A program made the position numbers and the translations under genes. Below are positions 32,963 through 43,469 of a DNA stretch of 64,000 bases, piece by piece (the first letter of the stretch is position 1; each line of letters opens with the position of its first letter). The stretch comes from Linum tenue. Lineage: Eukaryota > Streptophyta > Magnoliopsida > Malpighiales > Linaceae. The stretch covers positions 8,680,001-8,744,000 of the forward strand of contig CAMGYJ010000011.1 in NCBI GenBank assembly GCA_946122785.1. Reading direction: 5' to 3'. The notes beneath the pieces were generated by a model, which was given only the letters and a program-made list of their open reading frames with translations, was not told where the DNA came from and searched no databases.

Positions 32963-34177
32963 GGGACAACCAGTTGTGGATCTAGAAAGTTTACATAGGG
33001 GTGTTCTCTCCCAAAAATTTAATTAAATTATTATTAAATATGAAATATAATAATTAATAATTATTCAACTAGTAAAGGTGACAATAAAAGTTCATATGTG
33101 TTTCGTATTATGAAAACTAGTAAAATAACATTCGATGTCTACACTGCTCAAAAAATATCTCTCGACATATCTTACTAGACAAGGGTAGCCCGTAATTGTG
33201 TTTAATCATTAGGTTTTGAAAATAATTGGGGGTAAGAATGGGGATTGCTAAATGTTGCCCTAGCTTATATAGATCGCCCTAACTTAATGAAAGATTTTAC
33301 TTTTATACCCTTTCATTTTTGTTGGCATTAGCACCCATCACTACTTGCCGGCTGCCGCTGCCGGTACTCGTTGCTGCTATCACCGGTTGCCGCCATCACT
33401 GCCCACTTCCGACAATTGTGAAAAATGGAGACCAGCATTTCATAGAAACTACAAGAAAAGCTTGATTATGATTTCTTCTTTTCATCTTCTTTGGAGCTTT
33501 AATGGTTCTCCATGACTGCAGAAAATAATTACAACTTGTTTTACTAATTGTGGTGGTATAAATAGAAAATAAGCGGGGTGAGCTTTTGGAGGACCACGAT
33601 GGCGGCAAAGTCGTTTGGAGTGCAGGTGACCATAGTTGGTTTGGAGTACTGGGGGTCGCGCTGGCGCCGGCGCCGTCAAAGGGACCATTTAATTGCTTTC
33701 TTCGCCGGCGCCGTTTAATTGCTTTCTTCTGACGAAGATAGCGCATTAGAGATTTTAAAGCCGATTTTTTTATTTGGTTAAGGAAGGATAATCTAGTAAT
33801 TATATATTCTAAGTTAGGGCGATAACAGTAAAACTAGGGTGATGTTTAGCTTTCAGATAAAATAGCCTTTTACTATTATATTTGTATCTAAAACAAAACA
33901 AAACAAAGTTTAATTGAAAATATGTTTACTAATAGTAGTAGTACTGTCCCAAGTTCAAATCACATAGACTATCACATAAATATTATTACAACTCATACAT
34001 AAACTACTACAGGAAGTTGATTAATGATTTCTCCAAATTTTAAGGGGGTCACGCTACCACTTAATTTTTTTTAATCTATACGCAAACTACTATTAGAGGT
34101 TGGACAATTATTATTCCAAATTTTAGGGGTGTCCCGGGACACCCATAAACATGAATGTATCTGCCACTGTGGAAAAC
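32963..34177. mobile_element. hAT-like element (32971-34169) with degenerate TSD
   Basis: Starts CAGTTGTGGATCTAG, ends ATGTATCTGCCACTG. Subterminal GGGGTGTTCTC and GGGGTGTCCCGGGACACCC sequences are typical of plant hAT elements. Flanks GGGACAAC and TGGAAAAC match at 6 of 8 positions. It contains a second insertion at about 33238-33868. Confidence 0.6.
33238..33868. mobile_element. MULE-like element with a GC-rich captured segment
   Basis: The ends share inverted similarity: GCTAAATGTTGCCCTAG and ATCGCCCTAACTTA on the left against GCTAAACATCACCCTAG and ATCGCCCTAACTTA on the inverted right. The middle (33335-33730) is far more GC-rich than its surroundings and holds a minus-strand ORF (33746-33396) with a basic KRRRRRK run but no known domain. 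No clear TSD was found. Confidence 0.5.
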
Positions 34178-35785
34178 TGTAGACATCACATTTTGTCCGG
34201 GGAGTACACTATAAAGGAGAAAATTTATAATGATAAATTAAAAAGGATGCTTGGGAAGAATTGGTTGAGATTGCAGTGATAAGTCAATAAGTACCAATTA
34301 ATTCCAAGTTCACTTAATATGAACTCAACCCTTGGGTTGGTTAGATGTAGAGCTCAAGTAGATGTTTGATAAGAATTTTGTTGTATGGATTGAGGTATAT
34401 TGATTTGCTGTTAATTCTATATCTATGATTATTATGATGCATAGTTCTTGGATGCTATTTGTGGTGATTGTGAATTTTTCCCAATTTCGAAGTTTGACCC
34501 ACCATAGGATTGGGAGATTTTTTGGGTGACTTGATCATAGTCTCACATGACTTCCTCGTACTCTATGTTTATCAAGTGATAGCATGAATTGGAATTCAAG
34601 TTGGGTGCATTTAGGTTTTGGAGATTGATGAGGTGATATCGCCACAATCTCTAGGGTGGCCATCATTAGATAGATGATGATTACGCGGTTGATCGGATCA
34701 AGGAATTACTTTTTTTAGAGAGGATCAAGGAATTACTTGATCCTTTCATAATGAGGTTATCTCGTGAAGAGTGATGCAGTTTCATTAGTGAAATCCTAGT
34801 TTAAATGCATCACTTAGGTAGTTGGAGTTGTGAGAATTCATACCAAGTCCCTCCATTTAGTTGATAAGAGCTCTAATTGCATGATCATTGAGTTAGAGCT
34901 CAGTTTAGGTATCTTCGTGGAGTGAGTTATGAATCAATCTGATCTCTTATAACATGAACCTTTAGAGCCTTTAGCAACTACCAAAAGGTGGTTTGAAGTC
35001 TTGCCAACACCAACTCTTCCCTAGTGATATCCCTCGTACATAGTTTTGATTCTTTGTTTGGTTAGTTTAGTTCAAATTCAAACGTCCCGCCTTATTTCAA
35101 ACAATGCTTAGATATCCTTTTCATTTTATTCTATTCTGAAACCGAGCTTCCACAATCCTAAATCTTTCAAACAAACATGAGTCTCACTGCTGATTGCGCA
35201 TCGCATTCATGCTCGCTGTACAACAGTTGATCATGTCAAGCTTAAAGAAATTTCTAACACCTAGTACTATTATGACAATGCCACCTACACGTCTTCAATG
35301 GGGCATGCCTCGAGGCAGACTGCTCTGCGAGTGGACGTTGACCTCCAAACGCACTTAAATGGATTTGGACAGTCACAAATGGGACTTGCATCTATAGTTT
35401 TACTCACTTTCATAACTATATATAGTTAGTAAACTCCATTTAATATACGAAATGTACCCATACATATTTTATTTGTTTAAAATCTCCATATACATATTAT
35501 TATCAAGACGTTTCATTTTCTTCTGTTCATTTAATAGCTCTGGCACTAAACATGTATAAAAGTATAAAGCCCATATTACACATTTAATATTCATATTTAA
35601 TAAATTAAATTATTCATTTCATTATTCTTTTGTATGTTTATTTATTTTTAAAATAGTTAATGTACTATTAAAGATAGCATTAGTTTAGACACAAACCAAA
35701 ATACCCATACATATTTTATATATACCGTATTTTCACTGGTAAAAAGTCATATATCTTCACATATTAATTTGGCGATAGGCAGAAA
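34178..35785. other. intergenic stretch downstream of RID3
   Basis: No ORF with a recognisable domain, no terminal repeat pair seen. Sequence is AT-rich, most strongly at 35400-35770. Confidence 0.4.
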
Positions 35786-36168
35786 TTTCCTCTCAACACA
35801 CGCATAATTTGATGTAAATAAACTGCAATGACCAGAACAGAGATGAAGCGAAACGTACTACTATAGAAACTCTAGCCCGAGTTTTCCCCAAATGAATTAC
35901 CTTTGAGATCACTACTCAAAGATCACTACTCAAATGCCTGACCAACCTTTTAGGGGGTTCTATTTCCTGCCAACAACATTTCCTCTCAACACACGAGCAT
36001 AACTTGTTGTAAATAAACTGCAATCATCAGACGAGAGATGAAGCGAAACAAACTACTACTATAAAAACTCTAGCCCGAGTTTCCCCCAAATGATTTACTT
36101 TTGTGATCACTACTCAAAGGCCTGACCAACCTTTTGGGGGGTCTATCTCCCGCCAACAACTCGTCCAT
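35786..36168. repeat. ~187-bp tandem duplication of the RID3 3' end
   Basis: CCTCTCAACACACGCATAA (about 35790) recurs as CCTCTCAACACACGAGCATAA (about 35982). Both copies run through GCAATGACC/ATCATCAG, ATGAAGCGAAAC, TCTAGCCCGAGTTT, CTGACCAACCTTTT and CGCCAACAAC-like sequence. The inner copy holds the functional last codons and stop of RID3; the outer copy has the same region with stops and an extra 14-bp repeat (GATCACTACTCAAA twice, near 35910-35935). Confidence 0.9.
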
Positions 36169-38138
36169 GCAGAATTCATGCAGAGCATCATACCTCCTCT
36201 TCCACTTATCAAGCATTTGCTTATACTCTGCACAATCATGTTTCAGCTTCTCCACTTCAATCTTCGCCACCACTTTAGAATCATTCTGCTGCAACAGGAT
36301 ACAGCAACACAGGCAGATTATTTGTCATGGGTAACGAAAGAATTTTATGGTGAACCAGGGTAACGAATCAAGAAGAACAAAGTGTTACCAACCTCAAGTC
36401 CTTTAAGTTGACCGTCAATCATTTGAAGGGTGAAAGAACATACTGCGAGAGGATTATTGTAAATCCGCGGCAGGTTAATGACTGCATGAGTGAGTGAGAG
36501 GTCATCTGTCAAGTTTGGGTATTTCTGCAGTTTGGGAGGTGGTAGCAATGATTTCGGCCCTCCTTTATCAAGCAGTAAAGTAAATGCTGACATCCAAGGA
36601 TTTACGCATTGAGGTCGCTTCATGACTAGGATATTATTCACGGGACCTGCCTCATGAAAGATCAGATAACAATCAGACAGGTCAAAGATAAATAAAAAAA
36701 ACAACTCACAAAGCCAACATAGAAAATAGTTGAACGCAGCTCGGGTAATAATGCAAACAGACCTTTTGCTTGTTTGAATGTGCAAACAAAGTTACGTGTC
36801 TTGGGATCCCAAACTCGAATGAATCCATCATCCAATCCAGCAAGCAACTTGTTCCTACTGCCACTGTATGCTAAGGAAGTCACAGCATTGCTGCTCAAAA
36901 CAATGAACAACAAAGTGGTAAGCCAGAATACTTTGAACCAACATTCTCTGGGAAAGGGAATCAAATGAAACGGGTGAGGGAAAGAAACAGCCAATGCAAG
37001 GGAAAGAAATTACTGACCTTTGACTAGGAAAAGAGCCTATAATGTGAGGCCAATCACTTTTGTCCAAGGTACTAGCATTTAGTGCAGCAGTATATACATT
37101 TCCGTCTCTACCACCAGCATAGAACACTAGTTCCCAAGAGTCCAGAGCTAATGCATTGATTATGGAGGGAAACACAAGACTTCTTAACAAAACGCCCTTA
37201 GATAAGCTCCATATCTGACAAGAACCGGATGCCATATGACGATTTGCAGCAGCCGTAAAAGAAGAATGTAATCAATAAATTTCAAATCTAACCTTGCAAC
37301 TCCTGTCCTCGGAAGCTGAGATTATAACAGCATTCCCACCCCCGTGTCCCATTACCAAGTCAGTTATAGGCAAAGTGTGCTCTGCAAAGCTATGCAAGTA
37401 GAGATTACTTGCTTGATCTCTTTGTTGAACACCAACCACCCTAATTCACGGAGAGGAGGGAGCAACCTTGTCAATTAGAGGGAAAAGGTACACCCTTTTG
37501 ACCAAAATCCACAAGAAGAGAACGAGAAAGTACGTCAAAAGAGGCCAGACTCTAACACAACCATCCTCGGCCGCCGAAACCAGAAGCGAATCGTCATCAC
37601 TGAATACCAGGCACGTGATAGGCCTCAAATGAGCATGCCATTGCTGAAGCAGCCTACCGGTTGGAACCTACAGAAATCGACATCCCGACTGAGTTGAATC
37701 AAGCTAAGTCTAACTAGTAATGAGGAGGACGGGGCTCACCTCCCAGAGATAGATGTTTCCAGAGATCCCTCCACCAACTAGATACGTCCCATCACTAGTA
37801 GCAGCGATAGGCTTTATGGGCTCTCCTAGAAAGCTCTTCACCTCCGCTTGCCGCTATGAAAAGTCAAAATTAGGGCTTGAGAAAATTGAATTGTGGAATT
37901 ACTGTAAGTACCGAGTGCGTACCTTGGACAAGGAACAGTAAATAATTGAACCGAAAGAGGCTGTATGGTCTGAGAATTGGGAAGACGCAAGGAAACGGCT
38001 GCCGACGAAGGAAAGGCCGTGGGGAGGAGTAGATCCGCAGGATTTGTAGGGAAGTTGCTGCTCTTTTCCAGATTCGATGGCCCAGCAGCCGATGGCGGAG
38101 CCAATTGAAGAAGACGCAAATACCAACTCCTCTTCCAT
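36070..38138 (-). CDS. RID3: WD40 protein ROOT INITIATION DEFECTIVE 3-like (Ipi3/WDR18 family)
   Basis: Eight exons on the minus strand, all with GT/AG borders: 38138-37923, 37853-37740, 37667-37534, 37440-37293, 37214-37018, 36890-36763, 36646-36393 and 36288-36070. They total 1410 bp, 469 residues, close to the roughly 440 of the Arabidopsis protein. The ATG at 38138 opens MEEELVFASSS; IGCWAIESGKE, PPHGL and FLASSQ follow as in plant RID3. WD-type repeat ends are GNIYLWE, GCVRVWP, RSCKIWS and GFIRVWD, and a charged helical tail follows (VEKLKHDCAEYKQMLDKWKRR). The family scaffolds the Rix1/PELP1 complex in pre-60S ribosome assembly in the nucleolus and nucleoplasm; in Arabidopsis RID3 limits CUC-STM signalling and is needed for root and callus initiation. 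No stop or shift is seen. The exon 3 to exon 4 junction is the least certain. Confidence 0.92.
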
Positions 38139-38248
38139 GTCCGATTAATACGAGCAGGAGAACGAAATCGGGAAGGGGCTATTTAGTGAAATGAGAAAAA
38201 TTTATCGAAGGCTTGCTTACTGCTCTGCTTCCAACCGCACTATTTTGC

Positions 38249-38256
38249 TAGGGTTT
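38249..38256 (-). promoter_or_regulatory. telo-box upstream of RID3
   Basis: AAACCCTA in gene orientation, about 110 bp upstream of the ATG. Telo-boxes with TGGGCY elements are known in promoters of plant ribosome-related genes, which fits the proposed function. The transcription start is not known. Confidence 0.6.
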
Positions 38257-38371
38257 TAGGAGTTGAACAACCGTGGAGAAGACTTTGCTACTCTTCTCCT
38301 AAAACAGTTTTGAGGTTTTACCGTTTTAGCAATGGACCCATTCTCTTACGACCCCTCTTCGGCATCCGGTG

Positions 38372-38443
38372 TGGGCTGCAAGATAGGATAAAGCCCAAAC
38401 TTGATTGATCTCGATGGTACAGACCAGGTCCATCTTATGGGCT
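38372..38443 (-). promoter_or_regulatory. three site II (TGGGCY) motifs upstream of RID3
   Basis: TGGGCT is read on the plus strand at 38372-38377 and 38438-38443, and on the minus strand at 38397-38392. These are TCP-type site II elements, 230-305 bp upstream of the ATG. The whole upstream region left before the next transposon is only about 450 bp. Confidence 0.6.
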
Positions 38444-38576
38444 TGAATAGAATAACAACACATACCTAACAACAAGGACATTGTTGTCATTTGATCTTGT
38501 GTTATAATTCAAAATTCAAAATTAATATTAAATGCATAGCATTGCATGTTAATTGTCATTTCAGTTTTTTCCTTTC

Positions 38577-39311
38577 CCCGCTCATAGGGATGGCCATCAA
38601 AACCCATGCTTATGGGTATCCGACCGTCTCCGACCCATTCAACGCGGGGAATCCCAACATTGACCAGGTATGGGGTGGGTATGGGTAAAATCCGTAAAAA
38701 GTTCGATGGGTATGAGGCCCATACCCATACCCGCCCCACCAAAAATATTTCTTCACATATAAAAAATATGTGAATCAATTTGTAACCTATCAATAATAGT
38801 GAGTATAACTCAATAAATATATATAGTAGAAATGCAATTAAGTGGCCACCCAAATCAAAATCTAATTTATTTCTCTCAATTTTCCCTTCACTATTTCACT
38901 TTTTCCCCTTGTTAACAAGATTATGTTAGTTAATTATTACTTAATAGATGTATCACAGTAGTTTATAATGATTTGAATGACATTGTACTATACTCTGATA
39001 TGGATTAATGGATGCTTTGGGATAAGATGCTTTGAATCGTATTAAAAATGATTGTCTCTTTGTCGACTTCACGATATAGTAGGTGCGTTTAATGTTATAA
39101 TTGAAAGTCTACATGTAAAATATTATGTATTATAATGTTGGATGTACGGGGCGGGTATTACCCATGGGTACCCGAAACCCATGGGTATGGGAATGGGTTT
39201 GCAAAACCTTCCCCCGCATGGGTATGGGGCGGGTATATGGGTATAGATATTTGAAAGCGGGGATGAGGATGGTTTAGGCAAACCCGCCCTATTGCCATCC
39301 CTACCTGCTCA
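38577..39311. mobile_element. hAT derivative (38585-39303) bounding the RID3 promoter
   Basis: Starts TAGGGATGGCCATC, ends TTGCCATCCCTA, flanked by CCCGCTCA and CCTGCTCA (8 bp, one change). Subterminal CCCATGGGTA and GGGGCGGGTA motifs are at both ends. It has the same terminal sequence type as the elements at 29616 and 44629, but a different interior. No coding frame. Confidence 0.88.
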
Positions 39312-40332
39312 TGAATTCCGCTCCGTCGTTTGCTCTCTTTTTGTTCACGCGATTTCCATCTTTGTCGTGCTTCCACCGCGTGATTTCATTTCTTCCACTG
39401 TGGCTTGTGGATTTCCTCCGTGAAATTTCGTCTCCTGCATTGATGCGAATTTCAAGGTCTGTCGTTCGTTTTCGATTTTCTCTGACATACTATCTTCTCT
39501 ACTGTATTGATTTTTTGGCCTCCGCTGTCGTCGTTGTTATTTTGAGTCGTTGGAGTTTTCAATTGTGTAGTGTTAGTGTAACTACACTAAAAGTGTTGTT
39601 TTTGCTCGTTGCTGCTATTGAAATTGTAAACCGTCCTTTTTAGGTATGCGCTCTGTTATTTTAGTTTTTCACTTTTCTGGCATGTATTATTCTTTCAATG
39701 TTAATCTGTTGTAGAAGAAGAGGAAATTTCGTAAGTGTGTGTTTGTTGTATGTTTCTACCCTTTTTGTGGTGTGCTTTCCAGATTTCCTCAGTTATGTGT
39801 TCATTTTACGGTTTCTGATATCTGATGAGTCGTTTATGGTGGTGTTTAGTAGTTTTGTTGTCTTGATTTCGATTTTGGTGGTGCGCTTTGTGTTTGCTGT
39901 GATTAAGGTTTTCAGGTTTTATAACAGAATTTTTTGGTGTATTTCGTATATTAGTGTTTTTTATTACAAACATTTTAAGGTGTGATTTTAAGGTGTTTGT
40001 GGGTTTGATTGGGAGATTTATTTAGGTTTTTAAGGTTTGTCTAAGGTTAATTTATGGTGTGCTTTTGGGAAGTTGTGATGTATTTTAGCATGCTATTGGT
40101 TGTGTGCTTTAAAGCTTTTCTCGTTTGTGTGTTGGATTTTCACCGTTTGGATTAGGTACTTCCTGGTGTTCATTTGAGTTGTTGTTTGTATCCTTCAAGT
40201 TTGATTTGTGGTTTGGGTTTAGGCTTGTACAGTTTGTAGTAGGCCCTTCCTAGAGTGCATTTTAGCTGTTGTGGTATTAGATTGCTTATGCTGGTTTGAT
40301 TTTTTTTTATTTCCTTGTAGACACGTCATAAG
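39312..40332 (+). other. T-rich non-coding stretch before a decayed gene
   Basis: T and G rich with repeated GGTGTGCTTT-like phrases, resembling intron or 5' leader sequence. Open frames here (39311-39643, 39698-39985) are of low complexity and hydrophobic. A good AG acceptor (TTCCTTGTAG) ends it at about 40320. Confidence 0.4.
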
Positions 40333-40618
40333 GTAAGAAACGTGCAGTAAAGGGGAAAACAAAGCATATAGATCGAAGAACTAGGAAGAGGAAAGCTGGT
40401 GATGTTGAGAAGGGTGAGGATATTGGTGTTTCTTCTGTGCCCGGATCGCCCAAGAAAAGGCATCGCAATAATACTAACAGGATTCTTGAAATCCTCAATG
40501 TTGATAGTACAAGTGAAGAAAAGCTTTGGATGCTTGATTCTTTGAATTTTAGGGGTGTGTCGAGGGTTAAGCTTCCGAGATTCCCGGAGAAGTTTATTGA
40601 TTGGCTTTAAAAAAGTTT

Positions 40619-40795
40619 TGATGTGAGTTCAAGATCTTTCCCGTTGCTTCAGCCAAGAAAGTTCAGAATCAGGAGGAAGATGTGGAGAGGTTCTATTGTT
40701 CACTAATGTGAGTTCAAGGTCTTTCCCGCTACTTCAGCTAGGAAAGTTCAGAACCATGAGAAAGATGTGGAGAGGGTCTATGGTTCACTGCGTGG
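40619..40795 (+). repeat. ~90-bp tandem duplication inside the decayed gene
   Basis: TGTGAGTTCAAGATCTTTCCC at about 40621 recurs as TGTGAGTTCAAGGTCTTTCCC at about 40707, each running on to GAAGATGTGGAGAGG/AAAGATGTGGAGAGG and GGTTCACT. Confidence 0.85.
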
Positions 40796-42157
40796 ACCGT
40801 ATGATGTTAACCCAAATAGTTTTAGTTCAAAACGGAAGCACAGTTGGGAGATTGACTTAGGGCTTGCCAACACTAGGAAAGGAAAAGCAACGTTGGTGAA
40901 CATCAAAATCTGTTTGGAAGAGGAGAAGAACTATAAGAAGTGGAGGGATCTTGTTGTGTTGTATGCAATGGAAGCAGTTTTGTGTCTTAGTGGCAATTTG
41001 AAGGTTGACCTCAGCTATGTTGGGTAATTGCAAGATGATATGGTAGATGACTTCATTCTGTACAACTAGTGCAAACATGTGGCTGAGCATTTCAACAAAA
41101 GTATGGTAGCTAAATATGAACCTCTTTTTAAATTTTGCTTTTCTGGCCCATTTATGTTCTATGTGTTGAGGAATGTGGTGTTTTGATTTTGTGATGTGCT
41201 TGAAATGTTTATGTCTTGTTTTAGAATATTTATTACTTGGTTTTATTTCCCTCTGTTGTAGGGCGCTTCATCATTTTTGTGGTGTTTATTATAAGGTTTC
41301 TGATATTCTTTATCAATTTTGTGGTGTGTATTATAAGCTTTCTTGTATATTTTGATTGTGGTTGTTTGACTTCTGTCTGTTTGTATGTGTCAGATTTCTA
41401 TTCTTAACTGTGTGAAGGACCCTAGCTGCCAATACCGCCATGCAGGCACATGTCGTACAAAATCGCAAATGCTAGTTTCAACTACTGCTGGAAGAAGGGC
41501 ATCTCTCTATTGGTCATAGAGATGTAGTGGAGGCTGAACCAGAAATCTCCAGCCAACCAATGGGATTTGGACATGTGAAGGGTGCGAAGAGGAAAAGGGT
41601 GGTTGATGATCTTGATATGAAGAGGTAAGGGGATCTTTCGAAGTTGCCCCATTTTGACATAAACTTGGATAGTGTTCATTCAGTTGAAGAAGTGAGTGAT
41701 TTTTTCTGGTATTGTTTAGTAGTAGTTCGTATTTACTGTGTTATTCGTTGCATGTCTTGCTTTATCATACTTATGGTGTGTGTTAAAAGGGTAGTGGTTT
41801 GCATTAGTTTGTTTAAGGAATAGTTTATTATATCCACGGGGTGTTTAGTTGTTTTCTGGTGTTTGTTTTATGGTTTGCTTTAGAATACTTGTGGTGTGTG
41901 TTAAAAGGACAGCGGTTTGCATTACTTCGTTAAAGGAATACTTTATGATATTCACAGTTTGTTTAGTTGTATTTTTTGTGTGAATTCTAATGGTTTTGGT
42001 TTGCTTTGTTTATGGTGCGTGTTCTGGTGTGCATTAAAAGGAATATGGAATTCTCTAGGAGGTTTATGGTTTGCTTTTGTGTTGTTCACTAACTCGGGTT
42101 GTTTTTTATGTGCTTGCAAGCATATTAGTTGAAGGGTGACCTGGAAGCTCATAAGAA

Positions 42158-42301
42158 GGCTTTGTTGAGGATGATTGATCATTGCAAATCAACATTGAAC
42201 AAGTTGATGATCATATAAATATGTTGGAGGGGTTGAGGATGATTGATCATTACAAAATCAACATTGAACAAGTTGATGATCATATAAATATGTTGGAGGG
42301 G
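42158..42301 (+). repeat. 69-bp tandem duplication inside the decayed gene
   Basis: GTTGAGGATGATTGATCATT starts at 42162 and about 42231; both copies end ATAAATATGTTGGAGGGG and would encode RMIDH...VDDHINMLEG twice in a row. Confidence 0.88.
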
Positions 42302-42365
42302 GAGAGAGTTTGGAATAGTTCTGATGATTATGCAATTTTTTACTGATAGTGGTGAGAATGGTGAT

Positions 42366-43326
42366 TGATAGCATCATATTTGCATATATTTGCACCTTTG
42401 TTTCTTAACTGTTTTGGCTCAAATTTGTGGTGTCTTGGTCTATTTTATGCTAGGCTGTGTTATTTTGTCATATTTCATGTCCTAGCGAGCAAAAGGAGGC
42501 ATAGGCGCAAGTTTCAGATCAATCGGAGGTCATTTGGTTACTCAAAAGCCTCTCAAAAGTGGAGCTGAGGAAGAAACACAGACAACCTTCCCTTAAAGCA
42601 CGACCGTGCTTCACTCAGCACCCTGCTAGTGCTTTTTATGTCGAGCATGGTGATGATTCATGTACAAATTAAGAGCAAGCTTTCCTAAAAGCACGACCGT
42701 GCTTCACCAACGTCTTGCTCGTGTTTTTAAAGACGAGGCTGGCCCTTGAAGAGTGCTAAAGAAAATCAAATTACGGGTAAGCGAGGAATTAAGCACGACC
42801 GTGCTTTATTAAATACCGCCGGTGCTTTATAAAATACTGCCAGTATTTTCCCAGACATGACCGTGGATTTCTCCGTCTCGATTTAAGCAAAACGCGTGTT
42901 TTGGACAAAATATGAGCAGAGGAGAAATACGACCATATTCTTGCCCGTATTTCACCCAGTCTCGGGGCAAATAGGCAGGTTCGAGCTAAAGGAAGGGGAT
43001 TTGAATTTTTGGAGAAAAAACAGAGTTCTAGAGAAAGTGACGAAGAACAAACCCTAGGAGCTATTTAGAGTGGATTTCTCACAATTGAAGCCCAGATTGC
43101 GTCCCAAGAGTGAAGATTGACATCCTAGAGCAGATTATTCCCATCTTTATGAGTATGATTGTTTTGATTTCTGTATTCTTCTCTCTCTCTCTCTCTCTCT
43201 CTATGGAGTAGACCTTTCTCTCACTTGGGTATGAAGAGCCCTAGTTTCATGTGTTAGAGATCTTGATTGCATTTCCATTCTATGATTGCATTAGGTCGTA
43301 GTTTGGTGTTGTGTCGCAGCGAGTCA
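42366..43326 (+). repeat. 5' LTR of Athila-type element 1 (5' boundary approximate)
   Basis: A start at TGATAGCATCATATTTGC and an end at GCAGCGAGTCA are proposed; the 3' end is fixed by the primer site. The sequence ATTTCATGTCCTAGCG near 42475 parallels TTTCAGGTCCTAGCACG in the LTRs of element 2. Three copies of AAGCACGACCGTGCTT (42596, 42689, 42791) and a CT run (43182-43201) are inside. Confidence 0.6.
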
Positions 43327-43332
43327 AGTTTT

Positions 43333-43350
43333 TGGCGCCGTTGCCGAGGA
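43333..43350 (+). other. Athila-type primer binding site
   Basis: TGGCGCCGTTGCCGAGGA, six bases inside the LTR end, the TGGCGCCGTTGCCGGGG type used by Athila elements. Confidence 0.88.
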
Positions 43351-43469
43351 ACTCTAGGTTATTGTAGAAACATGATAGTCTGTTACTTTAGCATTTAGTT
43401 TTTTGCATTTGCTCTCTTCCACCTGTGTGCCTTCACGGGGTGTGTTTGCAGCTTGTGTGCAGGTAGGTA

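Larger units (their letters stand above)
40333..42345 (+). pseudogene. decayed multi-exon gene of unknown function, nuclear-type basic N-terminus
   Basis: Coherent coding blocks lie between T-rich introns. 40333-40611 reads GKKRAVKGKTKHIDRRTRKRKAG, then ILEILNVDSTSEEKLWMLDS and LPRFPEKFIDWL, and meets a stop. 40767-41027 reads SFSSKRKHSWEIDLG, VNIKICLEEEKNYKKWRDL and YAMEAVLCLSGNLKVD. About 41520-41640 reads AEPEISSQPMGFG and KRKRVVDDLD; 42130-42345 reads KGDLEAHKKALLRMIDHCK, then VDDHINMLEG, a helical end. The basic clusters suggest a nuclear protein. The layout recalls transposon-borne plant proteins of the DUF1985/Ulp1-MULE type, but I cannot confirm a domain. Stops, a 98-bp and a 69-bp internal duplication, and the adjacent LTR at 42366 show decay. 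Confidence 0.6.

Noticed and set aside
39311..39985. Hydrophobic ORFs that look like membrane proteins
   Set aside because: The sequence is T-rich and of low complexity, like intron or leader; no conserved motif.
40300..40500. Minus-strand ORF 40307-40498 as a gene
   Set aside because: Antisense to the coherent basic coding block at 40333-40611.
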